Counted from the stretch's first letter, positions 8,857-18,250 are shown. The stretch: 64,000 bases of DNA from Planctomycetia bacterium (GCA_021414115.1 JAIOPD010000012.1:1-64000), one strand, 5' to 3'. Made by a program: numbers and translations. The notes: generated by a model not told the origin, from the sequence alone.

Positions 8857-8929
8857 TACACCCGGCAGGACTCGAACCTGCAACCCTCGGTTCCGAAGAC
8901 CGATGCTCTATCCATTGAGCTACGGGTGC
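8857..8929 (-). tRNA. tRNA-Arg, anticodon TCG
   Basis: The 73-nt sequence folds as a complete cloverleaf: acceptor GCACCCG paired with CGGGTGT (first pair G-U), D arm GCTC/GAGC, anticodon arm TCGGT/ACCGA with loop CTTCGGA, T arm GCAGG/CCTGC with loop TTCGAGT, discriminator A. The anticodon TCG reads CGA and related arginine codons. The CCA end is not encoded. The T-rich TTTTCG directly after the 3' end could help termination. Confidence 0.96.
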
Positions 8930-9098
8930 CTGGCGACAATCGTACCGGTTTTGGGGATCGGTCAACCGGGTGGCCGCGGGACCGGCGGAGAGCCTGGCCG
9001 CCTGGGGGCTGGCGTCGTGTATCTTTGAGGAGATTCTTCTGGGCGGACGGCTCTGGGACGCTCCCCGCGGCTGAGGGCCCATCCGCGGGCGGTTTTGC

Positions 9099-9773
9099 AT
9101 GGCACACATCACACTCCGCGTGCTCCACGGCGCCGACCGGGGCCGGGTATTCAGCGACCTGCCCACGCCGGTGACCATTGGCCGCGAGGAAGGCAACTCG
9201 ATCCAGCTCAACGACGAGCGGATCAGCCGTTACCACCTCAAGCTCCAGCAGGACAACGACAAGATCGTCGCCACAGACCTCGAGAGCACCAACGGCACCA
9301 AGGTCAACGGCGAGGACATCCAGGTGAGGATCGTCCGCCACGGCGACATGATCTCCCTGGGTCGATCGCTCCTGCTGGTCGGTTCCCACAGCGACATCGA
9401 CCGCCGCATCGTAGCCCTCGCGGCGAAACACCCGCCGGCCGCGGCTGGCCACGCGCGGGAACTCGAAGAACGGATGCGGCGGATCGCCGAGCACCATTCC
9501 GACGTGATCGAAGACGTTTCGGCGGTGCGATCGCCGCTCTTGCCCGCGGGTCCGCCGCCGCTGCCCGAACGACTCAGCCCGGCACAGTCGGCGGAACTGA
9601 GCGAACTGCTCGAATACGTCCAGAACGTTCTTCGCGACGCGAGCGAGGGAGCCGTGATGCGAGCCAACGCCGAGAAGGTGGAACTCGAGTTTCCCAACTG
9701 GCAGGCGGTGCTCGAGCTTCAGGCCCGGCTCGCCGAGTTGCTCCGCCAGATCGGCGAGCCGCTCTCGGACTGA
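9099..9773 (+). CDS. FHA-domain protein
   Basis: A 224-residue cytoplasmic protein with an N-terminal forkhead-associated domain (about 5-95), which binds phosphothreonine peptides. Diagnostic residues are GRE at 28-30, SRYH at 43-46 and STNGT with VNG at 63-71. After residue 105 the chain is helical with a Pro-rich hinge (PLLPAGPPPLPERLSP) and an amphipathic C-terminal helix (WQAVLELQARLAELLRQIGE) that may mediate self-association. No protein kinase or phosphatase is adjacent, so the partner cannot be read from context. It is transcribed in the same direction as dnaE but separated from it by three REP copies. Confidence 0.88.
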   Translation: MAHITLRVLHGADRGRVFSDLPTPVTIGREEGNSIQLNDERISRYHLKLQQDNDKIVATDLESTNGTKVNGEDIQVRIVRHGDMISLGRSLLLVGSHSDIDRRIVALAAKHPPAAAGHARELEERMRRIAEHHSDVIEDVSAVRSPLLPAGPPPLPERLSPAQSAELSELLEYVQNVLRDASEGAVMRANAEKVELEFPNWQAVLELQARLAELLRQIGEPLSD

Positions 9774-9849
9774 GCAGCCGCCCGCGGGTTGCCTCGCCGC
9801 GCCGCTCCGCCACTCGCGGGTTGCGCAAGGCCTCGGCGCTGCCTCTCGT

Positions 9850-10037
9850 CGGGAAGCCCCAAGCGCGAGCGCGGGGAATACGTCCTCCACCCCGTCCCGC
9901 TCCGCACCACAATCGCGGTCGCCACCCGTCTACCCGTCGCTCGCGCTCCGGGCTTTCCGAGAGTCGCCCGACGCCACGTCAACTCGCTCGGCCACGCTTC
10001 TTCGTCGGGAAGCCCCAAGCGCGAGCGCGGGGAATAC
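9850..10037. repeat. REP cluster 4
   Basis: Form A forward at 9850-9881, form B reversed at 9928-9959, and form A forward at 10006-10037, each 78 nt after the previous one. Both A copies end in GGGGAATAC rather than GGGGTATAC and are followed by the conserved CTCCACCCC linker. The cluster fills most of the 360-bp gap before dnaE. Confidence 0.88.
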
Positions 10038-10079
10038 GTCCTCCACCCCGATCGGCTCCGCACCACAATCGCGGGGAAT

Positions 10080-10107
10080 CCGACACGCCTGCGGCGTTTG
10101 CTAGACT
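10080..10107 (+). promoter_or_regulatory. Predicted dnaE promoter
   Basis: CCGACA (10080-10085, 4 of 6 to the -35 consensus) is followed after 16 nt by TAGACT (10102-10107, 4 of 6 to the -10 consensus). The ATG of dnaE is 26 nt further on. The same TAGACT hexamer precedes the genes at 27607 and 28584. Confidence 0.35.
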
Positions 10108-10133
10108 CCCGGCTTCCTTCGCGAGGCCCACGG

Positions 10134-13100
10134 ATGAGCACGCAGTCGTTCGCCCACCTTCACTGCCACAGCCACTACAGCCTTCTCGACGGCGCCAGCT
10201 CGATCGAGCGGCTCGTCGACCGGACGGTGGAACTGGGCATGAACGCCCTGGCCATCACCGACCATGGCAACCTCCACGGCGCCTTGGAGTTTTACGAGGC
10301 CGCGAAGGCCGCCAAAATCAACCCGATCATCGGCTACGAGGCCTACATCGCCCCTGGCAGCCGCTTCCAAAAAGACGCCGGCAGCCAAAGGGATTCGAGT
10401 TACCACCTCACGCTCCTGGCCCGCGATCGCACCGGCTTCGCCAACCTCCTGAAGCTGGCCACGAAGGCCTACCTCGAGGGCTTCTATTTCAAGCCGCGGA
10501 TCGACCGCGAACTGCTCGAGCAATACGGAGAGGGACTGATCTGCCTGTCGGGCTGTTTGTCGGGGGAGTTCAGCCGCTCGCTCATCGGCAGTTCACGCGA
10601 GCAGCGGGAGTCGCTCACGCAGGCCCGTGAGGTGGCGGGCTGGTTTCAGAAGACGTTCGGCGATCGTTACTTCATCGAGATCCAGGACAACGGCCTCGAT
10701 GTGCAGCGGCAGGTGACGGACGTGGCCCTCGAGATCTCGAAGGAGCTCGGCATTCCGCCGGTCGCCACCTGCGACTGTCACTATGTCAACCGTGAAGACG
10801 CCGAGGCGCAGGACATCCTGCTGTGCGTCAACACCGGCCGGTTCCGCAACGACGCCTCGCGGATGCGGATGGACTCGAGCGAGTTCTATCTCAAGAGCCC
10901 CGAGGAGATGCACGAGGCGTTCGTCGGCCTCGACCGCGGGCTGGTGTCGGCGGCGGTGAACCGCAGTCAGGAGATCGCGGAGTCGGTGTCGATCGACCTC
11001 GACCTGGGCAAGCGACACTTCCCCGGCTTCGACGTCCCGGGCGGCCTGACGGCCTCGGAGGAGCTCCGCCGGCTCTGCCTCGAGGGTCTCCGCGAGCGCT
11101 ATGCGGGCGTGCCCAAGCGCTGGGCCGGGGGCGTCGTGCCGGCCGATACAGCCACTGGCGAACTCGACGAGCAGGCGGTCGTGCGACTCGACCGCGAACT
11201 CTCCGTGATCGATACGCTCGGCTTCGCCAGCTACTTCCTCATCGTCTGGGACTTCGTCCGACACGCCCGTGAGAAAGGTATCCCGGCCGCGGCACGAGGC
11301 TCGGGCGTGGGGTCGCTCGTTGCCTATTCCCTCTACCTCTCGCACGTCTGCCCGCTCGAATACGACCTGCTCTTCGAGCGGTTCCTCGACGTCAATCGCC
11401 GCGAGGCGCCCGATATCGACATCGACTTCTGCAAGGAGCGTCGCGGCGAGGTCATCGACTACGTCAAGAAGAAATACGGCGAGGCCAACGTCGCGCAGAT
11501 CGGCACGTTCGGCACGCTCGCCGCCCGGGCCGCGATCCGCGACGTCGGGCGGGCGCTCGGCATGCCCATCCCGCGGGTGGACCAGATCGTGGCTCTCGTG
11601 CCCGACCAGCTCGGCATCTCGCTCGAAGACGCCGCGGCCACCGGCTCGCAGCTCGCGGCCGCCTGCGAAGCCGACCACGAGATCCGCGAGCTCGTGGGCC
11701 TCGCCAAGCAGATCGAGGGGCTGGCCCGCAACGTCGGCACCCACGCCGCGGCCGTCGTGATCGCCGATCGGCCGCTCGTCGAATACGTGCCACTGCAACG
11801 GGTGACGGGCAAGGAGGAAGTGATCACGCAGTGGGCCATGGGCGACGTCGAGCGCGCCGGCCTCATGAAGATGGACTTTCTCGGCCTCCGCTACCTGACC
11901 GTCGTGGCCAAGACGCTCGAGATCATCGAGCAGACAACCGGGGCCCGACCCGACCCCTTCGCCTTCCCGCTCGACGACAAGGCCGCTTTTGCCACGCTCT
12001 GTCGCGGCGAGACAAAGGGTATTTTCCAGCTCGAGAGCGGCGGCATTCGCGACCTGCTCCAGCGGATGAAGCCCGACCACTTCCTCGACATCGTCGCCGT
12101 CAACGCCCTCTACCGGCCGGGACCGCTCGAGGGCGGCATGGTCGACGAATACGTCAACGTGAAGCACGGCCGCAAGCGGCCGGAGTTTCTCCATCCCGTC
12201 ATGAGGGACGTGCTCGGCGAGACCCACGGCGTGATGGTCTACCAGGAACAGGTGATGCGGATCCTGGAGCGGCTCGGGGGCATCGAGCTCTCCAGCGCCT
12301 ACACCTGCATCAAGGCCATCAGCAAGAAGAAACTCGAGACCATCGCCGCGTTTCGCGAGCAGTTCGTCGCCGGCGCTCAGGCCCAGGGGCTTTCCAAGCA
12401 GCAGGCGGAGGAGGTCTTCGCGCTGATCGAGAAGTTTGCCGGCTACGGCTTCAACAAGAGCCACTCCACCGCCTACGCCCTGCTCGCCTTCCAGACCGCC
12501 TACCTCAAGACCCACTTTCCCACCGAGTTCATGGCCGCCCTGCTCTCGGGCGACATCACGGGCCGCAACTTCAAGAAGAAAGACTCGCTCGTCGAGCACA
12601 TCGAGGACTGCCGCCGCATGGGGATCGAGGTCGCGCCGCCCGACGTGAATGCCTCGGCTCCCGATTTCAGCGTGGCCGGCGGCCGGATTCTGTTCGGGCT
12701 CGCGGCGGTGAAGGGCTGCGGCGTGCAGGCCTCCGAGACGATCGGCGCCGAGCGGGCCAAGCGGGGGCCGTTCCGCGACCTCCACGACTTCTGCGGGCGG
12801 CTCGATTCATCGCTCGTCAACAAGACGGCGATCGAGAACCTCGCGAAGGCCGGCGCCCTCGATTCGCTCGGTGGCCACCGCGGCGGCCTGCTCGCCGGCA
12901 TCGAGCGGGCGATGGCGGCGGGCGCCTCGCAGCTCGCCGACCGCAAGAGCGGGCAGAAAAACCTGTTCGCCGCCCTCGACGACCCGCAGCCGGCCGTCGC
13001 CGCTGCGGCCCCAACCGGCCTTCCCGACGTGCCGCCGCTCTCCGACCTCGAGATGCGGTCCAACGAGAAGGAGGTGCTCGGCTACTACATCCACAGTCAT

Positions 13101-13772
13101 CCGCTCGCCGAGTTTCAGGGCGTGCTCGACGCGATCTGCACGCACGGCACGGGCGATCTCGGGGCGACCAAGGCGAAAGACAACGTCGTCATCGGCGGCC
13201 TCGTCGCCGCCCTCAAACTCTCCAACACCAAGCAGGCCCGGCCTGGCTCCACGCACACGCGGTATGGAATGTTCGACCTCGAGGACATGAACGGCCTCGT
13301 GCGGAGCATCTGCTGGCCGGAAGACTACGCGCGGCTCGGGGAGCACCTGCAGCCCGATGCCGTGGTGGTCGTCGGCGGATCGATCGACCGCCGCGCCGGC
13401 AGCGAGGAGACCAACCTGATCGTCAACGAGCTGCTGCCGATCGCCGACGTCTGGCGGCTGCAGCCGCGGAGCGTCACGGTGAAGATCGTCGAGGGTGTGC
13501 ATGACGCCGCGGTGCTCGACCGGCTCGCCGAGATTTTCCGCCGGCATCCGGGGAAGTCGTCGCTGCGGCTGGTGCTCGACCTCGCGGACGGCTCGCGGGT
13601 GCTCATGGAGGCCGACCGCGACAAGGTCGGCTGGTCGCAACAGCTCCATCACGAGCTCGTCGACCTGCTCGGCTCCGGCTGCGTGCGGGCCCCCGTGTCG
13701 CTGGGTGGCCGTCGGGAGGAGAGCTCGTCGCGGCGCGGCCCGGCCGGCCGGGCCGCCGCCGGCGTGGGCTGA
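10134..13772 (+). CDS. dnaE: DNA polymerase III alpha subunit
   Basis: A 1212-residue replicative polymerase of the DnaE1 type. The N-terminal PHP domain starts with HLHCHSHYSLLDGAS and includes AITDHGNLHGA. The polymerase active site has RGSGVGSLVAYSL and the metal-binding aspartates in PDIDIDFCKERRGEVIDY (about residues 425-440). Further along are helix-hairpin-helix and OB-fold regions (about 930-1130). The length is close to the family norm of about 1160, with a slightly longer Arg/Gly-rich tail (RREESSSRRGPAGR). ATG 10134 starts exactly at the conserved PHP block. The gene stands alone, as is common for dnaE. It is a core component of the chromosomal replisome. Confidence 0.96.
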   Translation: MSTQSFAHLHCHSHYSLLDGASSIERLVDRTVELGMNALAITDHGNLHGALEFYEAAKAAKINPIIGYEAYIAPGSRFQKDAGSQRDSSYHLTLLARDRTGFANLLKLATKAYLEGFYFKPRIDRELLEQYGEGLICLSGCLSGEFSRSLIGSSREQRESLTQAREVAGWFQKTFGDRYFIEIQDNGLDVQRQVTDVALEISKELGIPPVATCDCHYVNREDAEAQDILLCVNTGRFRNDASRMRMDSSEFYLKSPEEMHEAFVGLDRGLVSAAVNRSQEIAESVSIDLDLGKRHFPGFDVPGGLTASEELRRLCLEGLRERYAGVPKRWAGGVVPADTATGELDEQAVVRLDRELSVIDTLGFASYFLIVWDFVRHAREKGIPAAARGSGVGSLVAYSLYLSHVCPLEYDLLFERFLDVNRREAPDIDIDFCKERRGEVIDYVKKKYGEANVAQIGTFGTLAARAAIRDVGRALGMPIPRVDQIVALVPDQLGISLEDAAATGSQLAAACEADHEIRELVGLAKQIEGLARNVGTHAAAVVIADRPLVEYVPLQRVTGKEEVITQWAMGDVERAGLMKMDFLGLRYLTVVAKTLEIIEQTTGARPDPFAFPLDDKAAFATLCRGETKGIFQLESGGIRDLLQRMKPDHFLDIVAVNALYRPGPLEGGMVDEYVNVKHGRKRPEFLHPVMRDVLGETHGVMVYQEQVMRILERLGGIELSSAYTCIKAISKKKLETIAAFREQFVAGAQAQGLSKQQAEEVFALIEKFAGYGFNKSHSTAYALLAFQTAYLKTHFPTEFMAALLSGDITGRNFKKKDSLVEHIEDCRRMGIEVAPPDVNASAPDFSVAGGRILFGLAAVKGCGVQASETIGAERAKRGPFRDLHDFCGRLDSSLVNKTAIENLAKAGALDSLGGHRGGLLAGIERAMAAGASQLADRKSGQKNLFAALDDPQPAVAAAAPTGLPDVPPLSDLEMRSNEKEVLGYYIHSHPLAEFQGVLDAICTHGTGDLGATKAKDNVVIGGLVAALKLSNTKQARPGSTHTRYGMFDLEDMNGLVRSICWPEDYARLGEHLQPDAVVVVGGSIDRRAGSEETNLIVNELLPIADVWRLQPRSVTVKIVEGVHDAAVLDRLAEIFRRHPGKSSLRLVLDLADGSRVLMEADRDKVGWSQQLHHELVDLLGSGCVRAPVSLGGRREESSSRRGPAGRAAAGVG

Positions 13773-13910
13773 GACAGGTTTCCACCGGCCAAAACCATGG
13801 GAAACATGGCCAAACCTCGCATTGCCCCCTGGCCCCCGCGGCACTACGCTCCACCTCTGTTTTCGCCGCCCATCTCTTGTCGCTGATCCTTCCCGTCCCG
13901 GGTGAACTCG

Positions 13911-15302
13911 ATGCACACGACCCTCAACAGCTCCCGCATCTGTCGCGTGATCATGGCCGTTGCCACGGCGTTTGCCCCCATGGCCAACGGCACGGCTTTC
14001 GCACAGGTCGGCGCTGCTCAGGCAGCCGGTGTCCTGGTCGATGCCAATGGCGTGCTGCGGACGAAGGCGGTCGCTGACCCCGGGCTTTCCCAGGAGCGTC
14101 GCAAGGCGGCGGTGGCCACCCTGCCCGGCGATCTTCAAAAGCGGGTGCCGCTGCGCAAAGTCGCCCTCTCGCGGCTCGAGGCGGCTCTCGCCACGCATGC
14201 GGCCGATGGCCGCGGCATCCCCGACTCGATCGAGAAACTCGCCGGCCTGACCCGCGTGCACTACGTCTTCGTTTATCCCGCCGAGGGCGATACGCCCGGT
14301 GAGATCGTCATCGCGGGCCCGGCCGAACCCTGGATGACCGATGCCGCAGGCCGCGTCGTCGGTGTCGAGACCGGCAGTCCGACCGTCCTGCTCGAGGATC
14401 TTGCCACTGCCATCCGTGCCTTCGCCCCCGGCCAGCCGCAGGATCGTCTCGTCGGCTGCTCCATCGACCCGACGAAGGAAGGCCTCGCCGCGATGCAGGA
14501 CTTCCTCCGCAAGACCGGCCGACTCAACCCGCAGGGCGGAGCCGATCAGATCGTGGCCGGCATGAAGGAGGCACTCGGGCCGCAGACGGTGAGCGTGCAG
14601 GGCGTGCCTGCGGCGACCCACTTTGCGCAGGTGATGGTCGAGGCCGACTATCGCATGAAACTGATCGGCATCGGGCTCGAGCAGCCCCCGGTGAAGATGC
14701 CCACGTGGATCGATCTGGCCAGTGCCGGTGCCGTGGCGGCCAACGCCCTGCAACGCTGGTACTTCGTGCCCGACTACGAGTGTGTGAAGATCGCCGAGGA
14801 CGACCTCGCCATCGAACTCGTCGGTCAAGGAGTAAAACTCTGTGGTGCCGACGAGGTGGTCCGAGCCGACGGCACCCGCCTCTCCGCCACTCGCGCCGAC
14901 AAGCCGAGCAAGACGTTCACCGAGGCATTCACCCGCGACTACACGAAGATCGCCGCCAAGAGTCCGGTCTACGCCCAGCTCCGCACCATGATCGACCTCG
15001 TCGTCGCCGCGGCGTATCTGCAGGAGCACGACGGCTACGGCAAGGCGGCCTGGGCCGCCGAGACGCTCCGCGACGAGAAGGCCTATCCGATCGAGCGGCT
15101 CACGCCGCCGGCCCAGGCCGAGACCGCGATCCATGCCGTGTGGCGCAACAACCGGCTGCTCACGCCGATCGGCGGCGGGGTGACGGCCCATCCGCGAATG
15201 GCTCTTGAAGCCCCCAACCTGATCATGGACGAGAAGGGCGAGGTCGCCGCCGCCCGCACCGCCGCCAAGGATCTGCCCGCCGAAGGCTGGTATTGGGACT
15301 GA
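13911..15302 (+). CDS. DUF1598 family secreted protein
   Basis: A roughly 463-residue exported protein. The N-terminal signal peptide ends near NGTAFAQ (about residue 30), after a hydrophobic stretch VIMAVATAFAPMA. The rest is a long alpha/beta region with conserved blocks such as KLAGLTRVHYVFVYP, CSIDPTKEGLAAMQ and WYFVPDYECVKIAEDD, which I match to the planctomycete DUF1598 family. ATG 13911 was chosen over GTG 13902; both keep the signal peptide. No catalytic motif is apparent and no neighbour suggests a role. The family assignment rests on recall of the sequence pattern, so treat it as probable. Confidence 0.75.
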   Translation: MHTTLNSSRICRVIMAVATAFAPMANGTAFAQVGAAQAAGVLVDANGVLRTKAVADPGLSQERRKAAVATLPGDLQKRVPLRKVALSRLEAALATHAADGRGIPDSIEKLAGLTRVHYVFVYPAEGDTPGEIVIAGPAEPWMTDAAGRVVGVETGSPTVLLEDLATAIRAFAPGQPQDRLVGCSIDPTKEGLAAMQDFLRKTGRLNPQGGADQIVAGMKEALGPQTVSVQGVPAATHFAQVMVEADYRMKLIGIGLEQPPVKMPTWIDLASAGAVAANALQRWYFVPDYECVKIAEDDLAIELVGQGVKLCGADEVVRADGTRLSATRADKPSKTFTEAFTRDYTKIAAKSPVYAQLRTMIDLVVAAAYLQEHDGYGKAAWAAETLRDEKAYPIERLTPPAQAETAIHAVWRNNRLLTPIGGGVTAHPRMALEAPNLIMDEKGEVAAARTAAKDLPAEGWYWD

Positions 15303-15365
15303 GCCGCGGAGCCCTGGGAGGGCTTCGTAGGTGCGGGGCTGCCCGCGCCAGGAGACGCTCTGCGT

Positions 15366-15475
15366 CGGGAAGCCCCAAGCGCAAGCGCGGGGCATACGCC
15401 CTCCACCCCAACTCGCTCCGCATCGCCGACACGCCCGCCACCCGTCTACCCGTCGCTCGCGCTCCGGGCTTCCCG
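15366..15475. repeat. REP cluster 5
   Basis: Form A forward at 15366-15397 (variant GCGCAAGCG, ending GGGGCATAC) and form B reversed at 15444-15475, 78 nt apart. The pair lies between the convergent ends of the DUF1598 and universal stress protein genes, where the two arms could act as a bidirectional terminator or RNA stabiliser. Confidence 0.88.
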
Positions 15476-15499
15476 AGAGAGGCACACGCCGCCGCGGCG

Positions 15500-16393
15500 C
15501 TACTTTTCGACGGGCACGATCAGGACGTTGGCGGCGGAACGCGTGAGCACGGCCTCGGAGGTGCTGCCGAGCAGCCAACGGGTGAGTGCGTCGGTCGGCG
15601 TGCGACCGATCACGACGAGGTCGATCCCGTCGGCCGCGGCTCGTTCGAGGATCTTCTCGCCGGCGTTGCCCTGCGACACGATCGGCTTGGCCGCACGGAA
15701 GGCCGGCGGCAGAGTCGCGGCAAACGCGGTGAGGGTGCCCTCGAGTTCCGTCACCTCGTCATCGTGCTCCTGTTGCCAGGCCTTCGCCACGGCGGCCGTG
15801 TCGGGGTCGCGGACCCGCTTCTCGAGCCACGTCGGCAGCGGGCCGGCGAGCAGTGCCTCCGCGACACCGATCACGCAGCCCTGGGTGCCGGTTGCCCAGT
15901 GAACGTGTCCCAGCGCTTTCGCGACCGCGGCGGCGCTGGCGGGGTGATGGCAGGCGAGCACCTTGAGCCCGCGGTCCTGCGGCGGCGCCGACCGTACCAC
16001 GAGCACCGGCAGGCGTGCCCCATGCACGACAGCGCGGGAGACGCTTCCGAGGAGGAGTTGCTGCAGCGAGCCGTGTCCGCGGGCACCGACCACGATCATG
16101 TCGGCCTGCCACGTGACGGCGGCGTCGAGGATGCCCAAGGCGGCGGCCGCGTCGTTCTGGATGAACTCGGCCCGGGAGGCGACATCGGCCGGGAGCAGGT
16201 CGCGGGCGTCGGCAAACACGGCCGCCGCGGCGCCGCCGATGATCGACCGCGAACCATCGGGCACCCGCTTCTCGAGCTCGCGTGGCGAGTAGTAGAGCGC
16301 GAGCAGATCCACGGCCGGGTCGCAGATGCTGGCGGCCACTCGCACCGCGTTCAACGACGTTTCCGAACCGTCCACCCCGATGAGCATTCTCAT
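15500..16393 (-). CDS. Universal stress protein, two UspA domains
   Basis: A 297-residue cytoplasmic protein with two tandem Usp domains (about 1-145 and 150-297). The first domain carries the ATP-binding pattern GARGHGSLQQLLLGSVS and begins with the conserved MRMLIGVDGSE. The second has GRTPTDALTRWLLGSTS, in which the first glycine-rich part is altered, so it may bind nucleotide less well. ATG 16393 is preferred because GGAGAG lies 8 nt upstream and the family start matches; the frame continues to 16453. Proteins of this family help cells survive starvation or oxidative stress, but the mechanism here is unknown. Confidence 0.88.
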   Translation of the reverse strand: MRMLIGVDGSETSLNAVRVAASICDPAVDLLALYYSPRELEKRVPDGSRSIIGGAAAAVFADARDLLPADVASRAEFIQNDAAAALGILDAAVTWQADMIVVGARGHGSLQQLLLGSVSRAVVHGARLPVLVVRSAPPQDRGLKVLACHHPASAAAVAKALGHVHWATGTQGCVIGVAEALLAGPLPTWLEKRVRDPDTAAVAKAWQQEHDDEVTELEGTLTAFAATLPPAFRAAKPIVSQGNAGEKILERAAADGIDLVVIGRTPTDALTRWLLGSTSEAVLTRSAANVLIVPVEK

Positions 16394-16449
16394 TGCGATC
16401 TCTCCACGTATGTCGGTCTTGGTTCGGTATCCCAGTACGGTGTCACGAT

Positions 16450-17466
16450 TCATCCCATCCAGACTTTCGCCGGTTCGCCCGGAACCTCGCGGACAAGCCG
16501 TGGTACCGCGTAGCCCGGAAGCGAGTCCCGTAACTGGCGGTGGAGGGGAAGGGCCCGTGAGTCCGGCACGTCGAAGTGCGCGGCCCCGCGGACGCGGTCG
16601 AGCAGATGGAGATAGTAAGGCACCACGCCGAGTTCGACGAGCCTCTCGGACAGCGACCCTAGTACGGCCGCGGAGTCGTTCACGCCGGCCAGCAGGACAG
16701 CCTGGTTGAGAACGACCGCCGGGGCCGAGGCCAGCCGGCGGACCGCATCGGCGACCGCCGCGTCGAGTTCGGCCGGGTGATTGGCATGCAGCACGACGAC
16801 GCGGGCCAGCCGCGAGGCTCCCAGCAGAGCCACGAGGTCCGACGTGATCCGCGACGGCAGCACGACGGGCAGCCGGGTGTGAATCCGCAGTCGGCGGAGG
16901 TGCGGGATGCCATCGAGTCGCGCGACCAGGCCGTGGAGGAAGGCATCGTCGGCGAGCAGCGGGTCGCCGCCCGAGAGGATGACCTCGGTGATCGATGCGT
17001 CGGCGGCGATCGCGGCCAGCCCCTCGTCCACGCCGCGGCGGGTGGCGCCGCTGGCCGCGTAGGGAAACTCACGGCGGAAGCAGTAGCGGCAGTTGATGGC
17101 ACAGCCGCCGGTCAGGAGCAGCAGGGCGCGACCGGCATATTTTTTGACGAGCCCCGGTGCCGCGAGCGCCGTCGTCTCGCCGAGCGGATCGGCGGAGTAG
17201 CCCGCGGCGTCGGTCGTTTCCGCCGGCTGCGGCAGCACCTGAAGCAGCAGCGGGTCGCGGGCGTCGCCCGGCCGCATGCGGGCGGCGAAGGCCCGCGGCA
17301 CGAGCAGCGAAAAGTTCCCGGCCGATGCCCGTGCCGCGGCGGCGAGGCCGGGGTCGAGCCCAAGCACGCGGCAGAGTTCGTCGGGGTCGCGAATGGCGTC
17401 GGCCAGTTCCCGCTGCCATCCGGAGGCAACGCCGACCGTATCACGCTGGAGAGTGGCGGTGGGCAT
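16450..17466 (-). CDS. epmB: EF-P beta-lysylation protein (radical SAM lysine 2,3-aminomutase)
   Basis: A 338-residue radical SAM enzyme of the lysine 2,3-aminomutase family that makes beta-lysine for attachment to elongation factor P. The cluster-binding motif is C122-x3-C126-x2-C129 (CAINCRYCF). The conserved block EVILSGGDPLL follows, as in EpmB and lysine aminomutases. The length and the N-terminal domain fit EpmB rather than the longer catabolic KamA. It is divergently transcribed from efp, whose product carries the target lysine, so the function is well supported by context. ATG 17466 is inferred from family alignment. No epmA ligase gene lies in the window. Confidence 0.9.
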   Translation of the reverse strand: MPTATLQRDTVGVASGWQRELADAIRDPDELCRVLGLDPGLAAAARASAGNFSLLVPRAFAARMRPGDARDPLLLQVLPQPAETTDAAGYSADPLGETTALAAPGLVKKYAGRALLLLTGGCAINCRYCFRREFPYAASGATRRGVDEGLAAIAADASITEVILSGGDPLLADDAFLHGLVARLDGIPHLRRLRIHTRLPVVLPSRITSDLVALLGASRLARVVVLHANHPAELDAAVADAVRRLASAPAVVLNQAVLLAGVNDSAAVLGSLSERLVELGVVPYYLHLLDRVRGAAHFDVPDSRALPLHRQLRDSLPGYAVPRLVREVPGEPAKVWMG

Positions 17467-17585
17467 CGGGAGCGGACGGCGGAAGTTGACAGGCCGGGGC
17501 GGTGCGGCCACTCTGGACGTCCCGTAAGGATACGGGCGTGCGACCCGGAAGAGAAAGCGGTCATCTACAGGAGCGTCGAGCAGCA

Positions 17586-18155
17586 GTGGCAGGCTACAAC
17601 ACGAGCGAGTTCAAGAAGGGCCTCAAGGTCCAGATCGACGGCGACCCGTACATCATGATCGAGTGCAACTTCGTGAAGCCGGGCAAGGGCCAGGCGCTCT
17701 ACAAGTGCAAGTTGCGGAATCTCCTCCGCAACACCGTTCTCGACCGCACCTACAAGAGCGGCGACTCGCTCGATGCCGCCGACATCTCCACGATCGAGGC
17801 CCAGTTTCTCTACAAGCAGGGCGACCAGTTCGTGTTCATGGATCAGGAGAGCTACGAGCAATACGAGCTCTCCAAGGAACAGGTTGACGACTCCTGGAAG
17901 TGGATCAAGGAGGGCACCGTCTGCTCGATGCTGCTCTACAACGGCAACCCGATCTCGATCGAGCCGCCGAACCACATGGTGCTCAAGGTCGAATACGCCG
18001 AACCGGCCATGCGGGGCAATACGGCGACGAACCTCACCAAGCCCGTGAAACTCGAGACGGGCGCCGACGTGATCGTGCCGGCGTTCATCGAGCAGGGCGA
18101 CCAGATCAAGGTCGACACCCGCACGGGCGAGTATCTCGAACGCGTGAAGGCCTGA
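17586..18155 (+). CDS. efp: Elongation factor P
   Basis: A 189-residue translation factor that relieves ribosome stalling at polyproline stretches. The three-domain fold is complete, and the modification loop PGKGQA places Lys34 exactly where beta-lysine is attached in EpmAB-type systems. The start is a GTG at 17586 (V-A-G-Y-N-T-S-E-F), with GGAG about 11 nt upstream; ATG-initiated extension upstream lacks family similarity. The divergent neighbour is epmB, so modifier and target are paired. It is followed by a small membrane-protein gene and a 2-oxo acid decarboxylase gene. Confidence 0.95.
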   Translation: MAGYNTSEFKKGLKVQIDGDPYIMIECNFVKPGKGQALYKCKLRNLLRNTVLDRTYKSGDSLDAADISTIEAQFLYKQGDQFVFMDQESYEQYELSKEQVDDSWKWIKEGTVCSMLLYNGNPISIEPPNHMVLKVEYAEPAMRGNTATNLTKPVKLETGADVIVPAFIEQGDQIKVDTRTGEYLERVKA

Positions 18156-18244
18156 CGCCGGTCGTGTCCGGTGCCCGCCTCGCCGTCCGCGGGTGGCGGG
18201 GAGGGCGACGCGGATTTTTTGCCGGTCATTCCGTCGCGGCGGCG

Positions 18245-18250
18245 TAGAAT
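18245..18250 (+). promoter_or_regulatory. Predicted -10 element before the 69-residue membrane protein
   Basis: TAGAAT (5 of 6 to the -10 consensus) ends 5 nt before the ATG at 18256, with no ribosome-binding site between. This again fits a leaderless transcript. The -35 is not clear; TTGCCG at 18219-18224 is too far for standard spacing. Confidence 0.3.

Noticed and set aside
8439-9890. 483-codon minus-strand open frame across the tRNA and the FHA gene
   Set aside because: It reads through the tRNA-Arg gene and antisense to FHA; its composition is Arg/His-rich shadow sequence.
12807-15578. 923-codon open frame antisense to the end of dnaE and the DUF1598 gene
   Set aside because: It runs across two real genes and a REP cluster on the opposite strand, and its protein has no recognisable domain.
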